From: Chloroflexota bacterium
Lineage (GTDB): Bacteria; Chloroflexota; Chloroflexia; Chloroheliales; Chloroheliaceae
Length of the DNA: 35,271 nt
Reading direction: 5' to 3'
Assembly: GCA_902812345.1 (NCBI GenBank)
Contig: CADDZM010000020.1
Span: forward strand, 1-35,271
The notes beneath the pieces were generated by a model, which saw nothing but the letters and a program-made list of their open reading frames with translations, had not been told where the DNA came from and ran no database searches. Made by a program: the position numbers and the translations under genes. This document shows, one piece after another, positions 17,211 through 24,618 of the stretch. The stretch's first letter is position 1, and every line of letters starts with the position of its first letter.

Positions 17211-17254
17211 ACCTGTATTCTCCTGGTCCAAATTAAGAGGCAAAAATCAGCCGG

Positions 17255-17283
17255 ATTGTAGCTTAAAAACCAAAGCTGGTCAA
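17255..17283 (-). promoter_or_regulatory. Sigma-70 type promoter for the large membrane protein genes
   Basis: On the minus strand TTGACC and TACAAT are separated by exactly 17 nt, each matching 5 of 6 consensus bases. Transcription would start near 17248. This points away from the LysR-type gene at 17422, so the intergenic region is divergent. Confidence 0.7.
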
Positions 17284-17421
17284 TTTCTTGCTAATGCTTA
17301 ATTAAAGGCTAACTATGACCTTATGGATTTCTTTGTTTGATTTTATAGGCTATTTCATACGGCACTACCGCGCGACCCAAAATGTTAACAGAAAATCTGT
17401 TGCTTGTAGCAGGAGACACTA

Positions 17422-17712
17422 ATGAACCTGAGTCAAATGCGGATGTTTCTGGAAGTCGTCCGCCACGGTAGTTTAAGCGAAGCCGCTCGCCGGCATCAAT
17501 TAACGCAACCGGCCGTAACCCGGAAAATGCAGCGCCTGGAGAAAGAACTTGGCACGGAGCTTTTTGAGCGTGGTGAAGGCCACCAGGTTAAATTAACTGC
17601 CAGGGGGCAGGATTTCCACTGCTTTGCCGAAAAAGTCCTGGAAGACTATTCTCACCTGCAGGAACACTGGAACCTTTTACCTCAGGCTAAGGATATACAC
17701 CGCCTGAGCTAA
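17422..17712 (+). CDS. LysR-type DNA-binding domain protein (HTH only, short)
   Basis: 96 residues. The first ~60 are a typical LysR winged helix-turn-helix: MNLSQMRMFLEVVRHGSLSEAA, then LTQPAVTRKMQRLEKELGTELFER. The linker helix follows (LTARGQDFHCFAEKVLEDYSHLQEH). The protein then stops; the ~200-residue effector-binding domain of normal LysR regulators is missing. Either it is a truncated gene or a genuine stand-alone regulator, as in ModE, whose N-terminal domain is also LysR-like. I see no convincing continuation of a LysR effector domain in the 264 nt downstream. A GGAG motif lies close before the ATG. Its position ahead of the molybdenum hydroxylase genes makes control of that cluster plausible but unproven. 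Confidence 0.8.
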   Translation: MNLSQMRMFLEVVRHGSLSEAARRHQLTQPAVTRKMQRLEKELGTELFERGEGHQVKLTARGQDFHCFAEKVLEDYSHLQEHWNLLPQAKDIHRLS

Positions 17713-17788
17713 GTTCAAAGATTGCTATCGCCGAATTATACCGGCACGCCTGGATTGGGTGACGGCAATCGAGCAAGACGCGCGGCTA

Positions 17789-17817
17789 TTTACAAATTGA
17801 GGCTATACTGCTAAAAT
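17789..17817 (+). promoter_or_regulatory. Sigma-70 type promoter for the molybdenum hydroxylase cluster
   Basis: TTTACA (17789-17794) and TAAAAT (17812-17817) are 17 nt apart, each matching 5 of 6 consensus bases. Transcription would start near 17824, about 150 nt before the molybdopterin-binding gene. Confidence 0.65.
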
Positions 17818-17823
17818 CGAAAC

Positions 17824-17976
17824 CATTCCATCGAGCCGAACTGGATGGAAGTTGCCAGATTCAACCGCTTTTAAAATGATAAAAAGTTTATCCCGCCCCA
17901 GTGAAGGCGGTCAGTACAACCTTGGTTCTGGTTCTGGCAGGGTTAGCAGTATTTCCCGTAGAATTCTGGTGTAAGC
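17824..17976 (+). promoter_or_regulatory. Structured leader ahead of the molybdopterin-binding gene
   Basis: This leader holds several possible hairpins: TTCCATC with GATGGAA (7 bp), GTTG with CAAC, and CCGCC with GGCGG. It has no ORF with a ribosome site. The length and position would suit a riboswitch or regulator-binding leader, but I cannot match it to a known class by eye. Confidence 0.3.
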
Positions 17977-19044
17977 GTGAATCCAATTGCTTTGCGAATT
18001 GAACAACTTAAGGCTAATCCCTCCCTGGTGTTAGGTAAAGTCAGCGCGACAAACGTGCCGGACTTTGGCAGGGGTAAGGGCTACCTTTTTCGCAAAGGCG
18101 ACCTCTTATCTCTGGCGGACCGGTCCGAGGTTCTTGCTAAACTGGCTTTATTGGTCGAACATGCTCCGCCCGGCTATACCCTACACCTTATCGAAATGAC
18201 CGAGGGCGAGGTGAGCGAGGATGACGCCGGGATGCGCCTGGCTCGACTCGTGGGCGGCCCGGGTGTAGACTACAGCGGCCCTGTCGAAAGCCGGGTCAAT
18301 CTGGTCTCTAACCGGCGCGGCCTTTTGCGGATTGACCTGGACCGGCTCAATCACCTCAACGAGTTGCCCGGCATCGCTGTCTTTACCCTTTACGACGCGA
18401 TGGCGGTTAACGCCGGGACCGAGGTAGCCGGGGCTAAGGTTATTCCCCTGGTTTTTCCTCTGAGTTTGCTAACGCAGGTCGAGCCGCTCACCAGGGATAA
18501 GCCGGTCATAGACGTAATTCCGTTCAAGCGGCTCAAAGTCGGGGTAATCGTCCGCGAGCAGCTTGCGCCAGAACCCCAGGCCCGCTTTATGGAAGCGGTC
18601 AAGCACAAACTGGACTGGTTTGGGGCGGATTTGCTGGGCGTAACTGTCGCTGAAAACGACCCGCGCAGCCTGGTAGAGCGGTTTTCGGAGTTCAAAGCCC
18701 AAAAAGCGGATTTAATTTTACATGTTGGCGGCCATGCCAGCGACCCGCTCGACCCGGTTTTCCCGGCCCTTGACCAACTTAATATTCAAATGGACCGGCT
18801 GGGCGCTCCAGCCCATCCCGGTACGCTTTTCTGGCTGGCCTACTGGCAAAACACCGCCATTTTCGGCCTGGCCTCGTGCGGCATGTTCTCGCGGACTACG
18901 CTCGGCGACCTTTTCCTGTCCCGGCTTATGGCAGGCGAACACCTGACCTCGGCGGCGATTGCGCGGGTGGGTTACGGCGGCCTTTTCACCCGTGAAATGG
19001 CTTTCCGCTTCCCGCCTTACGGACTCAAGAACCATGACGATTAA
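17977..19044 (+). CDS. MoeA/MogA-like molybdopterin-binding domain protein
   Basis: 355 residues. The C-terminal half (about 185-340) resembles the molybdopterin-binding domain shared by MoeA, MogA and CinA: VGVIVREQL at the first strand, DLILHVGGHASDPLDPV (GG at 251-252, matching the GG-x(n)-D region that binds molybdopterin), the PGTLFWLAYWQNTAIFGLAS region matching the MPGxP and FGLPGNP segments of MoeA, and LGDLFLSRLMAGE near the end. The first ~180 residues lack an obvious match. It is one of the putative molybdopterin-binding proteins that accompany molybdenum hydroxylases and may help deliver or modify the cofactor; it is not a standard MoeA. The start is GTG with a weak ribosome site, so it could be wrong by a few codons. 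It opens the cluster behind the promoter at 17789. Confidence 0.75.
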   Translation: MNPIALRIEQLKANPSLVLGKVSATNVPDFGRGKGYLFRKGDLLSLADRSEVLAKLALLVEHAPPGYTLHLIEMTEGEVSEDDAGMRLARLVGGPGVDYSGPVESRVNLVSNRRGLLRIDLDRLNHLNELPGIAVFTLYDAMAVNAGTEVAGAKVIPLVFPLSLLTQVEPLTRDKPVIDVIPFKRLKVGVIVREQLAPEPQARFMEAVKHKLDWFGADLLGVTVAENDPRSLVERFSEFKAQKADLILHVGGHASDPLDPVFPALDQLNIQMDRLGAPAHPGTLFWLAYWQNTAIFGLASCGMFSRTTLGDLFLSRLMAGEHLTSAAIARVGYGGLFTREMAFRFPPYGLKNHDD

Positions 19045-19113
19045 CTTTTGGGAATTGGATCGTGTTTATTTACAGGGATAATTTCATTAAAATAGCAAAA
19101 AGGAATGCAAATA

Positions 19114-19590
19114 ATGGACATCAGTGGTAATGTAGCAACCGGGGCCGATAAAGAAAAACTTTATGATTACCTCCTCGACTTCGCCAACTGGAAAAAAGAA
19201 GTGCCGGATATGGTCAGCTATGAAAAGGTCGGCGATAATAGCTACGAAATGACCGTTAAGGTCAACCTGGGTCCGGTTAAGGGCGACCAGAAGATAAGAG
19301 TTGATTTCACCAGCCTGGACCGGCCTAATTCGGCCAATTTCGCCGTCCAGAACTCGATGATTAAATCGGCTAAAGGCAACTTCGTGCTGCACGACCTTAC
19401 CGAACTGAACGGCCAGATGCCCGGCGGCGGTGAAATCCCGGAAGGCATTAAATCGGTTATCCTCTACAGCTTGCAGTTAGACTCTGGTAATCCTTTCTTT
19501 AATACTGTGCTGGAAGGGTTCAAAGGCCAGGTCAAAAGCGGGTTTGAAGAACTTCTCCAGCAATTCGGCGCCTCCGCTTCGGCGGTTTAA
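19114..19590 (+). CDS. SRPBCC (CoxG-like) protein, first of two
   Basis: 158 residues. The sequence starts MDISGNV and contains the DNSYEMTVKVNLGPVKGDQKIRV pattern typical of the CoxG branch of the SRPBCC (START-like) fold, a family of hydrophobic-pocket ligand binders. The C-terminus (FKSGFEEL-like helix) is the long helix closing the pocket. There is no C-terminal membrane helix as in some CoxG proteins. An ATG at 19105 abuts the AAAGGA ribosome site, so the ATG at 19114, about 9 nt after it, is preferred; this also aligns the protein with the MEISG start of its neighbour. It is clearly more divergent from CoxG than the next protein. Family members serve carbon monoxide dehydrogenase-type enzymes; the ligand here is unknown. 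Confidence 0.8.
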   Translation: MDISGNVATGADKEKLYDYLLDFANWKKEVPDMVSYEKVGDNSYEMTVKVNLGPVKGDQKIRVDFTSLDRPNSANFAVQNSMIKSAKGNFVLHDLTELNGQMPGGGEIPEGIKSVILYSLQLDSGNPFFNTVLEGFKGQVKSGFEELLQQFGASASAV

Positions 19591-19743
19591 CCAGATAATA
19601 AGACTTTTTCCTGAAATAATTGTTTCTGGTTGGATTTTCTCAAATGTTGAAGGTTTCTCAGGTTAAAGCGAAAGTAATAACTTACTTTAACAAGGTTGTT
19701 AAACTTCTCTGGGAGAGTATTGTAAAAAGGAAAGGCGTAACCT

Positions 19744-20199
19744 ATGGAGATAAGCGGCGACTACACGTTTAAAGCGCCGGTGGAAAAGGTCTGGGCCATT
19801 CTGATGAACTCGGAAGCCCTCAAAAACTCCCTGCCGGGCTGTGAAAAGTTTGAGGAGATCGGGCCGGATAGCTACGATATGACCATGAAAGTCGGCGTAG
19901 GGCCAATCAAGGGAACCTATACCGGGCGCATCAGCATGGCCGACAAAGACGAGCTAAAACACTACAAACTGCTGGTTAGCGGGCAAGGCTCCGCCGGTTT
20001 TCTTAACGGCGAGGGCTTATTCGACCTGACCAGTAAAGGCCCCGAAGAAACCGTGGTCAACTACAAAGGCAGAGCCAATGTAGGCGGCACCCTGGCGGGA
20101 CTGGGAGCGCGCATGCTGGCCCCGGTCGCCAAAAAGATGGGGAACGATTTCTTCAAAAGCATGGACAAACAACTCCAGGCTGAAACCGAATCGGTTTAG
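19744..20199 (+). CDS. SRPBCC family protein, CoxG type, second of two
   Basis: 151 residues with a textbook CoxG pattern: MEISGDYTFKAPVEKVWAIL, then LKNSLPGCEKFEEIG, DSYDMTMKVGVGPIKGTYTG, LNGEGLFDL and VNYKGRANVGGTLAGLGARML. In the CO dehydrogenase operon of Oligotropha, CoxG is an accessory protein linked to membrane attachment of the enzyme, and related mycobacterial proteins have been linked to quinone transfer. Here it would probably assist the hydroxylase encoded just downstream. It ends in an amphipathic helix and not a membrane segment. The ribosome site AAGGAAAGG precedes the ATG. A short dyad (AAAGTAA-TAAC-TTACTTT) lies about 60 nt upstream. Confidence 0.87.
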   Translation: MEISGDYTFKAPVEKVWAILMNSEALKNSLPGCEKFEEIGPDSYDMTMKVGVGPIKGTYTGRISMADKDELKHYKLLVSGQGSAGFLNGEGLFDLTSKGPEETVVNYKGRANVGGTLAGLGARMLAPVAKKMGNDFFKSMDKQLQAETESV

Positions 20200-20306
20200 A
20201 GCGCAGCCTGTTTCTAGCCTTTAAGATTGCTTAGTGTTAAATTGAGCCGGAAAAGCCGGGAAACCTGGCCGGACCGCTTAATTGGGCCTTTTTTAGCCGG
20301 CGTTTG

Positions 20307-20389
20307 TTGCCTCTTGGGAGGCAATTCTATTCAGTCCTATTGAGAGCAGAAGCTAACATTACCGGAGCGCCCGTTCAGAGTTGAACGGG
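20307..20389 (+). promoter_or_regulatory. Two hairpins in front of the iron-sulfur subunit gene
   Basis: TTGCCTC-TTGG-GAGGCAA (20307-20324) and CCCGTTCA-GAGT-TGAACGGG (20370-20389) are perfect 7- and 8-bp stems with four-base loops. They lie in the 225-nt gap after the SRPBCC gene; the second ends 36 nt before the start codon. They could set subunit stoichiometry, block or protect the mRNA, or act as a weak terminator. Confidence 0.5.
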
Positions 20390-20424
20390 TGCCAGTGATA
20401 AGTAGAAAAGAGGAGCGTGAACCA

Positions 20425-20961
20425 GTGAAAAAAACTGTTAAACTCACTGTGAACGGAACAACTTACGAGCGAGATGTCGAGCCGCGAACCCTGCTGGTGC
20501 ATTTCCTGCGGGATAACCTGGGCTTGACCGGCACGCATATCGGCTGCGATACCAGCCAGTGTGGCGCCTGCACCGTGTTGGTGAACGGGCAAAGCCTTAA
20601 GAGTTGTACCGCTTTCGCCGTCCAGATGCAGGGCGCGGAAATTACCACTATCGAAGGTCTGGCTAAAGAAGGTGAACTGCACCCGATCCAGCAGGGCTTC
20701 TGGGAGATGCACGGGTTACAGTGCGGCTATTGCACTCCCGGTATGATTATGCAGTCCGTCCAATTGCTTGACCGCAACGCGAACCCCAGCGAAGAAGAAA
20801 TCCGGCACGGTATCGAAGGCAACCTCTGCCGCTGCACCGGCTACCAGAATATCGTGAAATCAATCCAGTGGGCCGCTCAACATAAGAACCAGGGAGCAAC
20901 CGAGGTTCCCGAAGCGGATGCGCCCCAGGTGGACCCCAAGCCTATCTCGCCGGTCCCGTAA
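20425..20961 (+). CDS. Molybdenum hydroxylase small subunit, two [2Fe-2S] clusters (CoxS-like)
   Basis: Electron-transfer subunit of a xanthine oxidase family enzyme, carrying electrons from the molybdenum centre to FAD. From the preferred start (178 residues), the plant-ferredoxin cluster is bound by C41, C46, C49 and C61 ([15 protein letters not shown]), and the second by C100, C103, C135 and C137 (CGYCTPGM and CRCTGY). All eight ligands are present. I chose GTG at 20425 because GAGGAG lies 9 nt before it; the frame is open to GTG 20389, which would add 12 residues. The tail after residue ~150 is Pro/Asp/Glu-rich and longer than usual. The large subunit gene follows after about 100 nt. Confidence 0.95.
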   Translation: MKKTVKLTVNGTTYERDVEPRTLLVHFLRDNLGLTGTHIGCDTSQCGACTVLVNGQSLKSCTAFAVQMQGAEITTIEGLAKEGELHPIQQGFWEMHGLQCGYCTPGMIMQSVQLLDRNANPSEEEIRHGIEGNLCRCTGYQNIVKSIQWAAQHKNQGATEVPEADAPQVDPKPISPVP

Positions 20962-21067
20962 GCTATCCAACCTGATCCGCTAATATTCCTGTTTCAGTTT
21001 TTGTACTTCATACCTAGTCCGGTGTCGTTGCCGAAAAACTAGTTTTTCTGAAAAGGAGATGGAACTT

Positions 21068-23473
21068 ATGCTAACTGCTAATCCTACCGGTTACGTAGGC
21101 TCGCGCATTAAACGCCGCGAAGACCCCCGCCTTGTTACCGGGAATGGTAATTTCACTGACGATCTTACGCCTGTTGGAACAGTTTACCTCCACATGCTGC
21201 GGAGCCCTTACGCTCACGCCAAAATTGGCAGCATCAATACCGCAGCCGCCAAAGCCATGCCGGGCGTCCTGGCCGTTTTCACCGGCGAAGACCTGAAAAA
21301 AGACCTGGCCGGGCCGATTCCCGGCGTTCCCTATGGTACTGTCCAGACCGTTCCCGCTTATTACCCGATTGCGACTGATAAGGTCCGTTTCGTGGGTAAT
21401 ATCGTGGCGGCGGTAGTCGCCGAAACGCGCGGTCAGGCGCGGGATGCCGCCGAAGCGATTGAAGTTCAGTACGATGTTTTGCCGGTCGTTCTCGACATGG
21501 AAAAGGCTGTCAAGGATGGTTCACCGCTTCTTCACGACGAAATTGCCAACAACATCTGCACCGAAATCGAGCTTGGCAACGATGTGACCGAAGCCTTTAA
21601 CACGGCGGAAGTTACCGTCGAGCATCGTTTTGTCAACCAGCGCCTGGTGCCGAACGCGCTCGAAAACCGGGTAGCGTTAGCTGAATTCCACCAGGGCGAC
21701 GAGTCGGTTACCCTGACTGTCACCAGCCAGAACCCGCACATCTTGCGGACGCTTCTATCGGGTGAAATCGGTATCGCCGAGCATAAAATCCGGGTGGTTG
21801 CGCCTGATGTCGGCGGCGGTTTTGGCAGCAAGATTGCAACCTACGCCGAGGAAGTCATTGCATGTATCGCTTCCCGGAAGGTCAAAAAGCCGGTTAAATG
21901 GACCGAAACCCGCAGCGAAAGCTTTGTGGCCACTATTCACGGTCGCGATAACATTGACTATATCCGCATGTCCGCCACCAAAGACGGCAAGATTACCGGG
22001 CTGGATATTACCGCTTACGCCAACATGGGCGCTTACATGTCGTTGCTCGGCCCCACCGTCCCGGTGCTGTGCGGCGTAATCGTACCCGGCCCCTATGCCA
22101 TTCCGAACGTCCATTTCAAAGCAATCTGCGTCTACACCAACACCACCCCGACCGACGCTTATCGCGGGGCGGGCCGCCCGGAAGCAACTTACATGTTGGA
22201 GCGCACCATGAACATGATGGCCGAAAAGCTGGGTATGGACCCGATGGAACTGCGCCGCAAGAACTTTATCCAGCCGGACCAGTTCCCCTACTTCAACATC
22301 GTCGCCCTTAACTATGACAGCGGCAATTACGAAGCGGCTATGGATAAGGCTTTGGAAATTTTCGGTTACAACGAGATGCGCAAGACCCAGGAAGAGGCTC
22401 GTAAGAACGGCAAGTACATCGGTATCGGTCAGAGCACTTACGTGGAAGTCTGCGGTCTGGGACCGGGTTCGGGCATGACCATCTCTCGTGGCTACGATTG
22501 CGCGGTAGTCCGGGCTGAACTGACCGGCAAAGTGACCGTCTTTACGGGGGTCGCCCCGCACGGGCAGGGCCAGGAAACCACCTTCGCCCAGATTGTCGCG
22601 GACGAGTTCAATGTCCCGATAGAGGACGTGACCATCAAGCACGGCGATACTGAAATGACGCCTTACGGTATGGGCACTTACGGCAGTCGCGGTACCGCGG
22701 TTGGCGGCGGCGCTTTGATGCTGGCAATTGGCTCGGTCAAGGACAAAGCCAAAAAAATCGCGGCGTTCCAGATGGAAGCCAACGAGGAGGACATTGTCTT
22801 TGAGGGCGGCAAATTCAGCGTTAAAGGCGCGAGCGGCGGCAAGAGCATTTCTTTCCAGGAAGTCTGCCTCAAAGCCTACATTGACCCGAAGATGGCTCCG
22901 GTGATTGAACCAGGCCTGGAAGCGACCCGCTACTTCGAGCCGGGCAACTTTGTCTATCCGTTCGGCACTCACCTGGCGGCAGTCGAAGTTGACGCCGAAA
23001 CCGGGAATGTGAAAATCCTCAAGTATGTCTGCGTGGACGATTGCGGCAAGCAACTCAACCCGATGATTGTGGAAGGCCAGATTCACGGCGGCCTGACCCA
23101 GGGTATCGCGCAGGCTCTTTACGAGGAAGCGGTCTATGACGATAACGGCCAGCTTGTCAGTGGCACCCTTATGGATTATGCCCTGCCTACCGCCGCCGAA
23201 CTGCCGCATTACACGCTCGACCATACCGTTACGCCGACCACGGTCAACCCGCTGGGCGTGAAAGGTATCGGCGAGGCCGGAACTATCGCCAGCACCCCGG
23301 TTATCGTCAACGCCGTAGTAGACGCGCTCAAGCCGCTGGGGGTAAAGGATATCCAGATGCCCCTGCGACCTGAGAAAGTCTGGAAGATAATCCACAACGG
23401 CGCAAGCGCCAACGGTTCAGCCGGGGCGGACGCATCCGTAGTCGAACAGCATTTTGGAGAGGACAACAAGTAA
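21068..23473 (+). CDS. Molybdenum hydroxylase large subunit (form II CoxL-like, molybdopterin-binding)
   Basis: Catalytic subunit of the xanthine oxidase family, 801 residues, hydroxylating a substrate with oxygen from water. Motifs: GSRIKRREDPRLVTGNG at the start, VGGGFGSK near 248-255 (cofactor binding), the active-site loop AYRGAGR at 364-370, and the catalytic Glu in GIGEAG (E736). AYRGAGR is the form II signature; true form I CO dehydrogenases carry AYxCSFR with the Cys that binds copper. That Cys is absent, so CO as substrate is doubtful; aldehydes, aromatics or heterocycles are alternatives. An ATG at 21059 overlaps the AGGAG site, so ATG 21068, 9 nt after it, is preferred. The gene order S-L-M also matches form II operons. 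Confidence 0.96.
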   Translation: MLTANPTGYVGSRIKRREDPRLVTGNGNFTDDLTPVGTVYLHMLRSPYAHAKIGSINTAAAKAMPGVLAVFTGEDLKKDLAGPIPGVPYGTVQTVPAYYPIATDKVRFVGNIVAAVVAETRGQARDAAEAIEVQYDVLPVVLDMEKAVKDGSPLLHDEIANNICTEIELGNDVTEAFNTAEVTVEHRFVNQRLVPNALENRVALAEFHQGDESVTLTVTSQNPHILRTLLSGEIGIAEHKIRVVAPDVGGGFGSKIATYAEEVIACIASRKVKKPVKWTETRSESFVATIHGRDNIDYIRMSATKDGKITGLDITAYANMGAYMSLLGPTVPVLCGVIVPGPYAIPNVHFKAICVYTNTTPTDAYRGAGRPEATYMLERTMNMMAEKLGMDPMELRRKNFIQPDQFPYFNIVALNYDSGNYEAAMDKALEIFGYNEMRKTQEEARKNGKYIGIGQSTYVEVCGLGPGSGMTISRGYDCAVVRAELTGKVTVFTGVAPHGQGQETTFAQIVADEFNVPIEDVTIKHGDTEMTPYGMGTYGSRGTAVGGGALMLAIGSVKDKAKKIAAFQMEANEEDIVFEGGKFSVKGASGGKSISFQEVCLKAYIDPKMAPVIEPGLEATRYFEPGNFVYPFGTHLAAVEVDAETGNVKILKYVCVDDCGKQLNPMIVEGQIHGGLTQGIAQALYEEAVYDDNGQLVSGTLMDYALPTAAELPHYTLDHTVTPTTVNPLGVKGIGEAGTIASTPVIVNAVVDALKPLGVKDIQMPLRPEKVWKIIHNGASANGSAGADASVVEQHFGEDNK

Positions 23474-23483
23474 AATGCTAAAT

Positions 23484-23522
23484 GGTGAGCGGGCGGCAGG
23501 CTTCAAACCTCGCCCCCTCACC
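23484..23522 (+). promoter_or_regulatory. Intercistronic hairpin between large and medium subunit genes
   Basis: GGTGAGCGGGCG and CGCCCCCTCACC form a 12-bp stem with one mismatch and a 15-nt loop that can itself pair (AGG with CCT). There is no T-tract, so it is more likely an mRNA stability or translation element than a terminator. Confidence 0.5.
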
Positions 23523-23544
23523 GCTTAGAGGGAGATAAACGAAG

Positions 23545-24402
23545 ATGATACCGAGCGCGTTTGACTATAGCACTCCGGCCAACCTCGACGAAGTGCTCAA
23601 ACTGTTGGCCGAAGATGGCGACAACAGTAAAGTGCTGGCAGGCGGCCACAGCCTGATTCCGGCCATGCGCCTTCGCCTGGCCCAGCCGGAAAAAATAATT
23701 GATATCCAGGCGCTGCGCCCTCAGCTTTCCTACATCAAAGAGGAAGGCGACATTATCAAAATCGGCGCAATGACGACCTATTACGAGATTGAATCCAGCG
23801 ACCTCCTGAAGGAGAAAGCCCCGATTTTGCCTGAAGCAGCCTCGGTTATCGGGGATGTGCAGGTGCGCAACTGGGGCACGGTGGGCGGAAGTATGGTCCA
23901 CGCTGACCCTTCAAGCGACCTTCCTTCGGTCATGCTGGCCCTGGACGCTGAAATGGTCCTGAAAAGCGCCAAAGGCGAGCGGGTCGAACCGGCCTCAACC
24001 TTTTTTGCGGGCATCTTGCAGACCACTATCGAGCCGGACGAGCTTCTAACCGAAATCCGGTTTAAGACGCCCACCGGTAAAAAGAGCAGCTATAAGAAAC
24101 TGCCCAACAAAGCCTCGCACTATTCGGTAGTCGGCGCGGCGGCGGTAGTTGGCGTGGCAGACGGCAAAATTACCGATGCGGCGGTCGGCTTTAGCGGTCT
24201 GGCTGAAATCCCGATGCGCTTTGACGAACTGGAGAAAAACCTGGTCGGAGTTAGTACGGACGAAGCTTCCATCGAGAAAGCCTGCCAGGGATTTGCCAGT
24301 GGCGTTGATGCCCTGGAAGATTTGCACGGTTCCCAGGAGTATCGCCGGGCTATGGCCGAAGTTTTTGCCAAGCGGGCTATCCTGGCTGCTCTGAGCAAGT
24401 AG
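23545..24402 (+). CDS. Molybdenum hydroxylase medium subunit, FAD-binding (CoxM-like)
   Basis: 285-residue flavoprotein that passes electrons from the iron-sulfur subunit to the final acceptor. The FAD-binding PCMH-type domain is clear: AGGHSLIPAMRLRLAQPEKIIDI (the first pyrophosphate-contact motif, near residues 32-54), then VRNWGTVGGSMVHADPSSDLP (the second). The C-terminal CO-deh-flav domain continues through GFSGLAEIPMRFDELE. Length is normal for the family. GAGGGAG about 11 nt before the ATG serves as ribosome site. It is the last gene of the cluster. No CoxD/E/F, XdhC or cytidylyltransferase gene follows, so cofactor maturation must be encoded elsewhere. Confidence 0.95.
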   Translation: MIPSAFDYSTPANLDEVLKLLAEDGDNSKVLAGGHSLIPAMRLRLAQPEKIIDIQALRPQLSYIKEEGDIIKIGAMTTYYEIESSDLLKEKAPILPEAASVIGDVQVRNWGTVGGSMVHADPSSDLPSVMLALDAEMVLKSAKGERVEPASTFFAGILQTTIEPDELLTEIRFKTPTGKKSSYKKLPNKASHYSVVGAAAVVGVADGKITDAAVGFSGLAEIPMRFDELEKNLVGVSTDEASIEKACQGFASGVDALEDLHGSQEYRRAMAEVFAKRAILAALSK

Positions 24403-24454
24403 CTAAAACAGTCAGGCTTCAAGGCACCTTTTGAACCTGGCTTTACCATTTAGT

Positions 24455-24495
24455 GTGAAATAAAAATCGAGGCCCCGCCTCGATTTTTATTTCAC
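24455..24495. terminator. Strong bidirectional terminator after the hydroxylase cluster
   Basis: A perfect inverted repeat: 24455-24472 pairs with 24478-24495 (18 bp, GTGAAATAAAAATCGAGG and its complement), with a further C-G pair inside the loop. It separates the plus-strand cluster from the convergent zinc-ribbon gene. Confidence 0.85.
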
Positions 24496-24552
24496 ATTTT
24501 ATTCATACCCTGGCAGGGGTGGGGGAAACCAAACCCCATCAGGAAAGCAAAA

Positions 24553-24576
24553 AGGCTCTTGCCGGCGCAAGAACCT
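24553..24576 (-). terminator. Intrinsic terminator of the zinc-ribbon gene
   Basis: On the minus strand AGGTTCTTGC and GCAAGAGCCT form a 10-bp stem (one wobble) with a four-base loop, followed by TTTTTTGC. A second hairpin, GCGTGA-TCGT-TCACGC (24589-24604), lies between it and the stop codon. Confidence 0.8.
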
Positions 24577-24618
24577 TTTCTCCTGAGAGCGTGATCGTTC
24601 ACGCGGTAACTGGCTAAC

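Noticed and set aside
17713-17976. Remainder of a frameshifted LysR effector domain
   Set aside because: Reading the frames by eye gave only short open stretches without effector-domain resemblance; not excluded, but not supported.
21755-23395. A 546-codon open frame on the minus strand inside the large hydroxylase subunit gene
   Set aside because: It is the antisense shadow of a GC-rich conserved gene; its translation has no recognisable motif and no ribosome site.
21068-23473. True aerobic CO dehydrogenase (form I coxL)
   Set aside because: The active-site loop is AYRGAGR, not AYxCSFR, and the order is S-L-M and not M-S-L.
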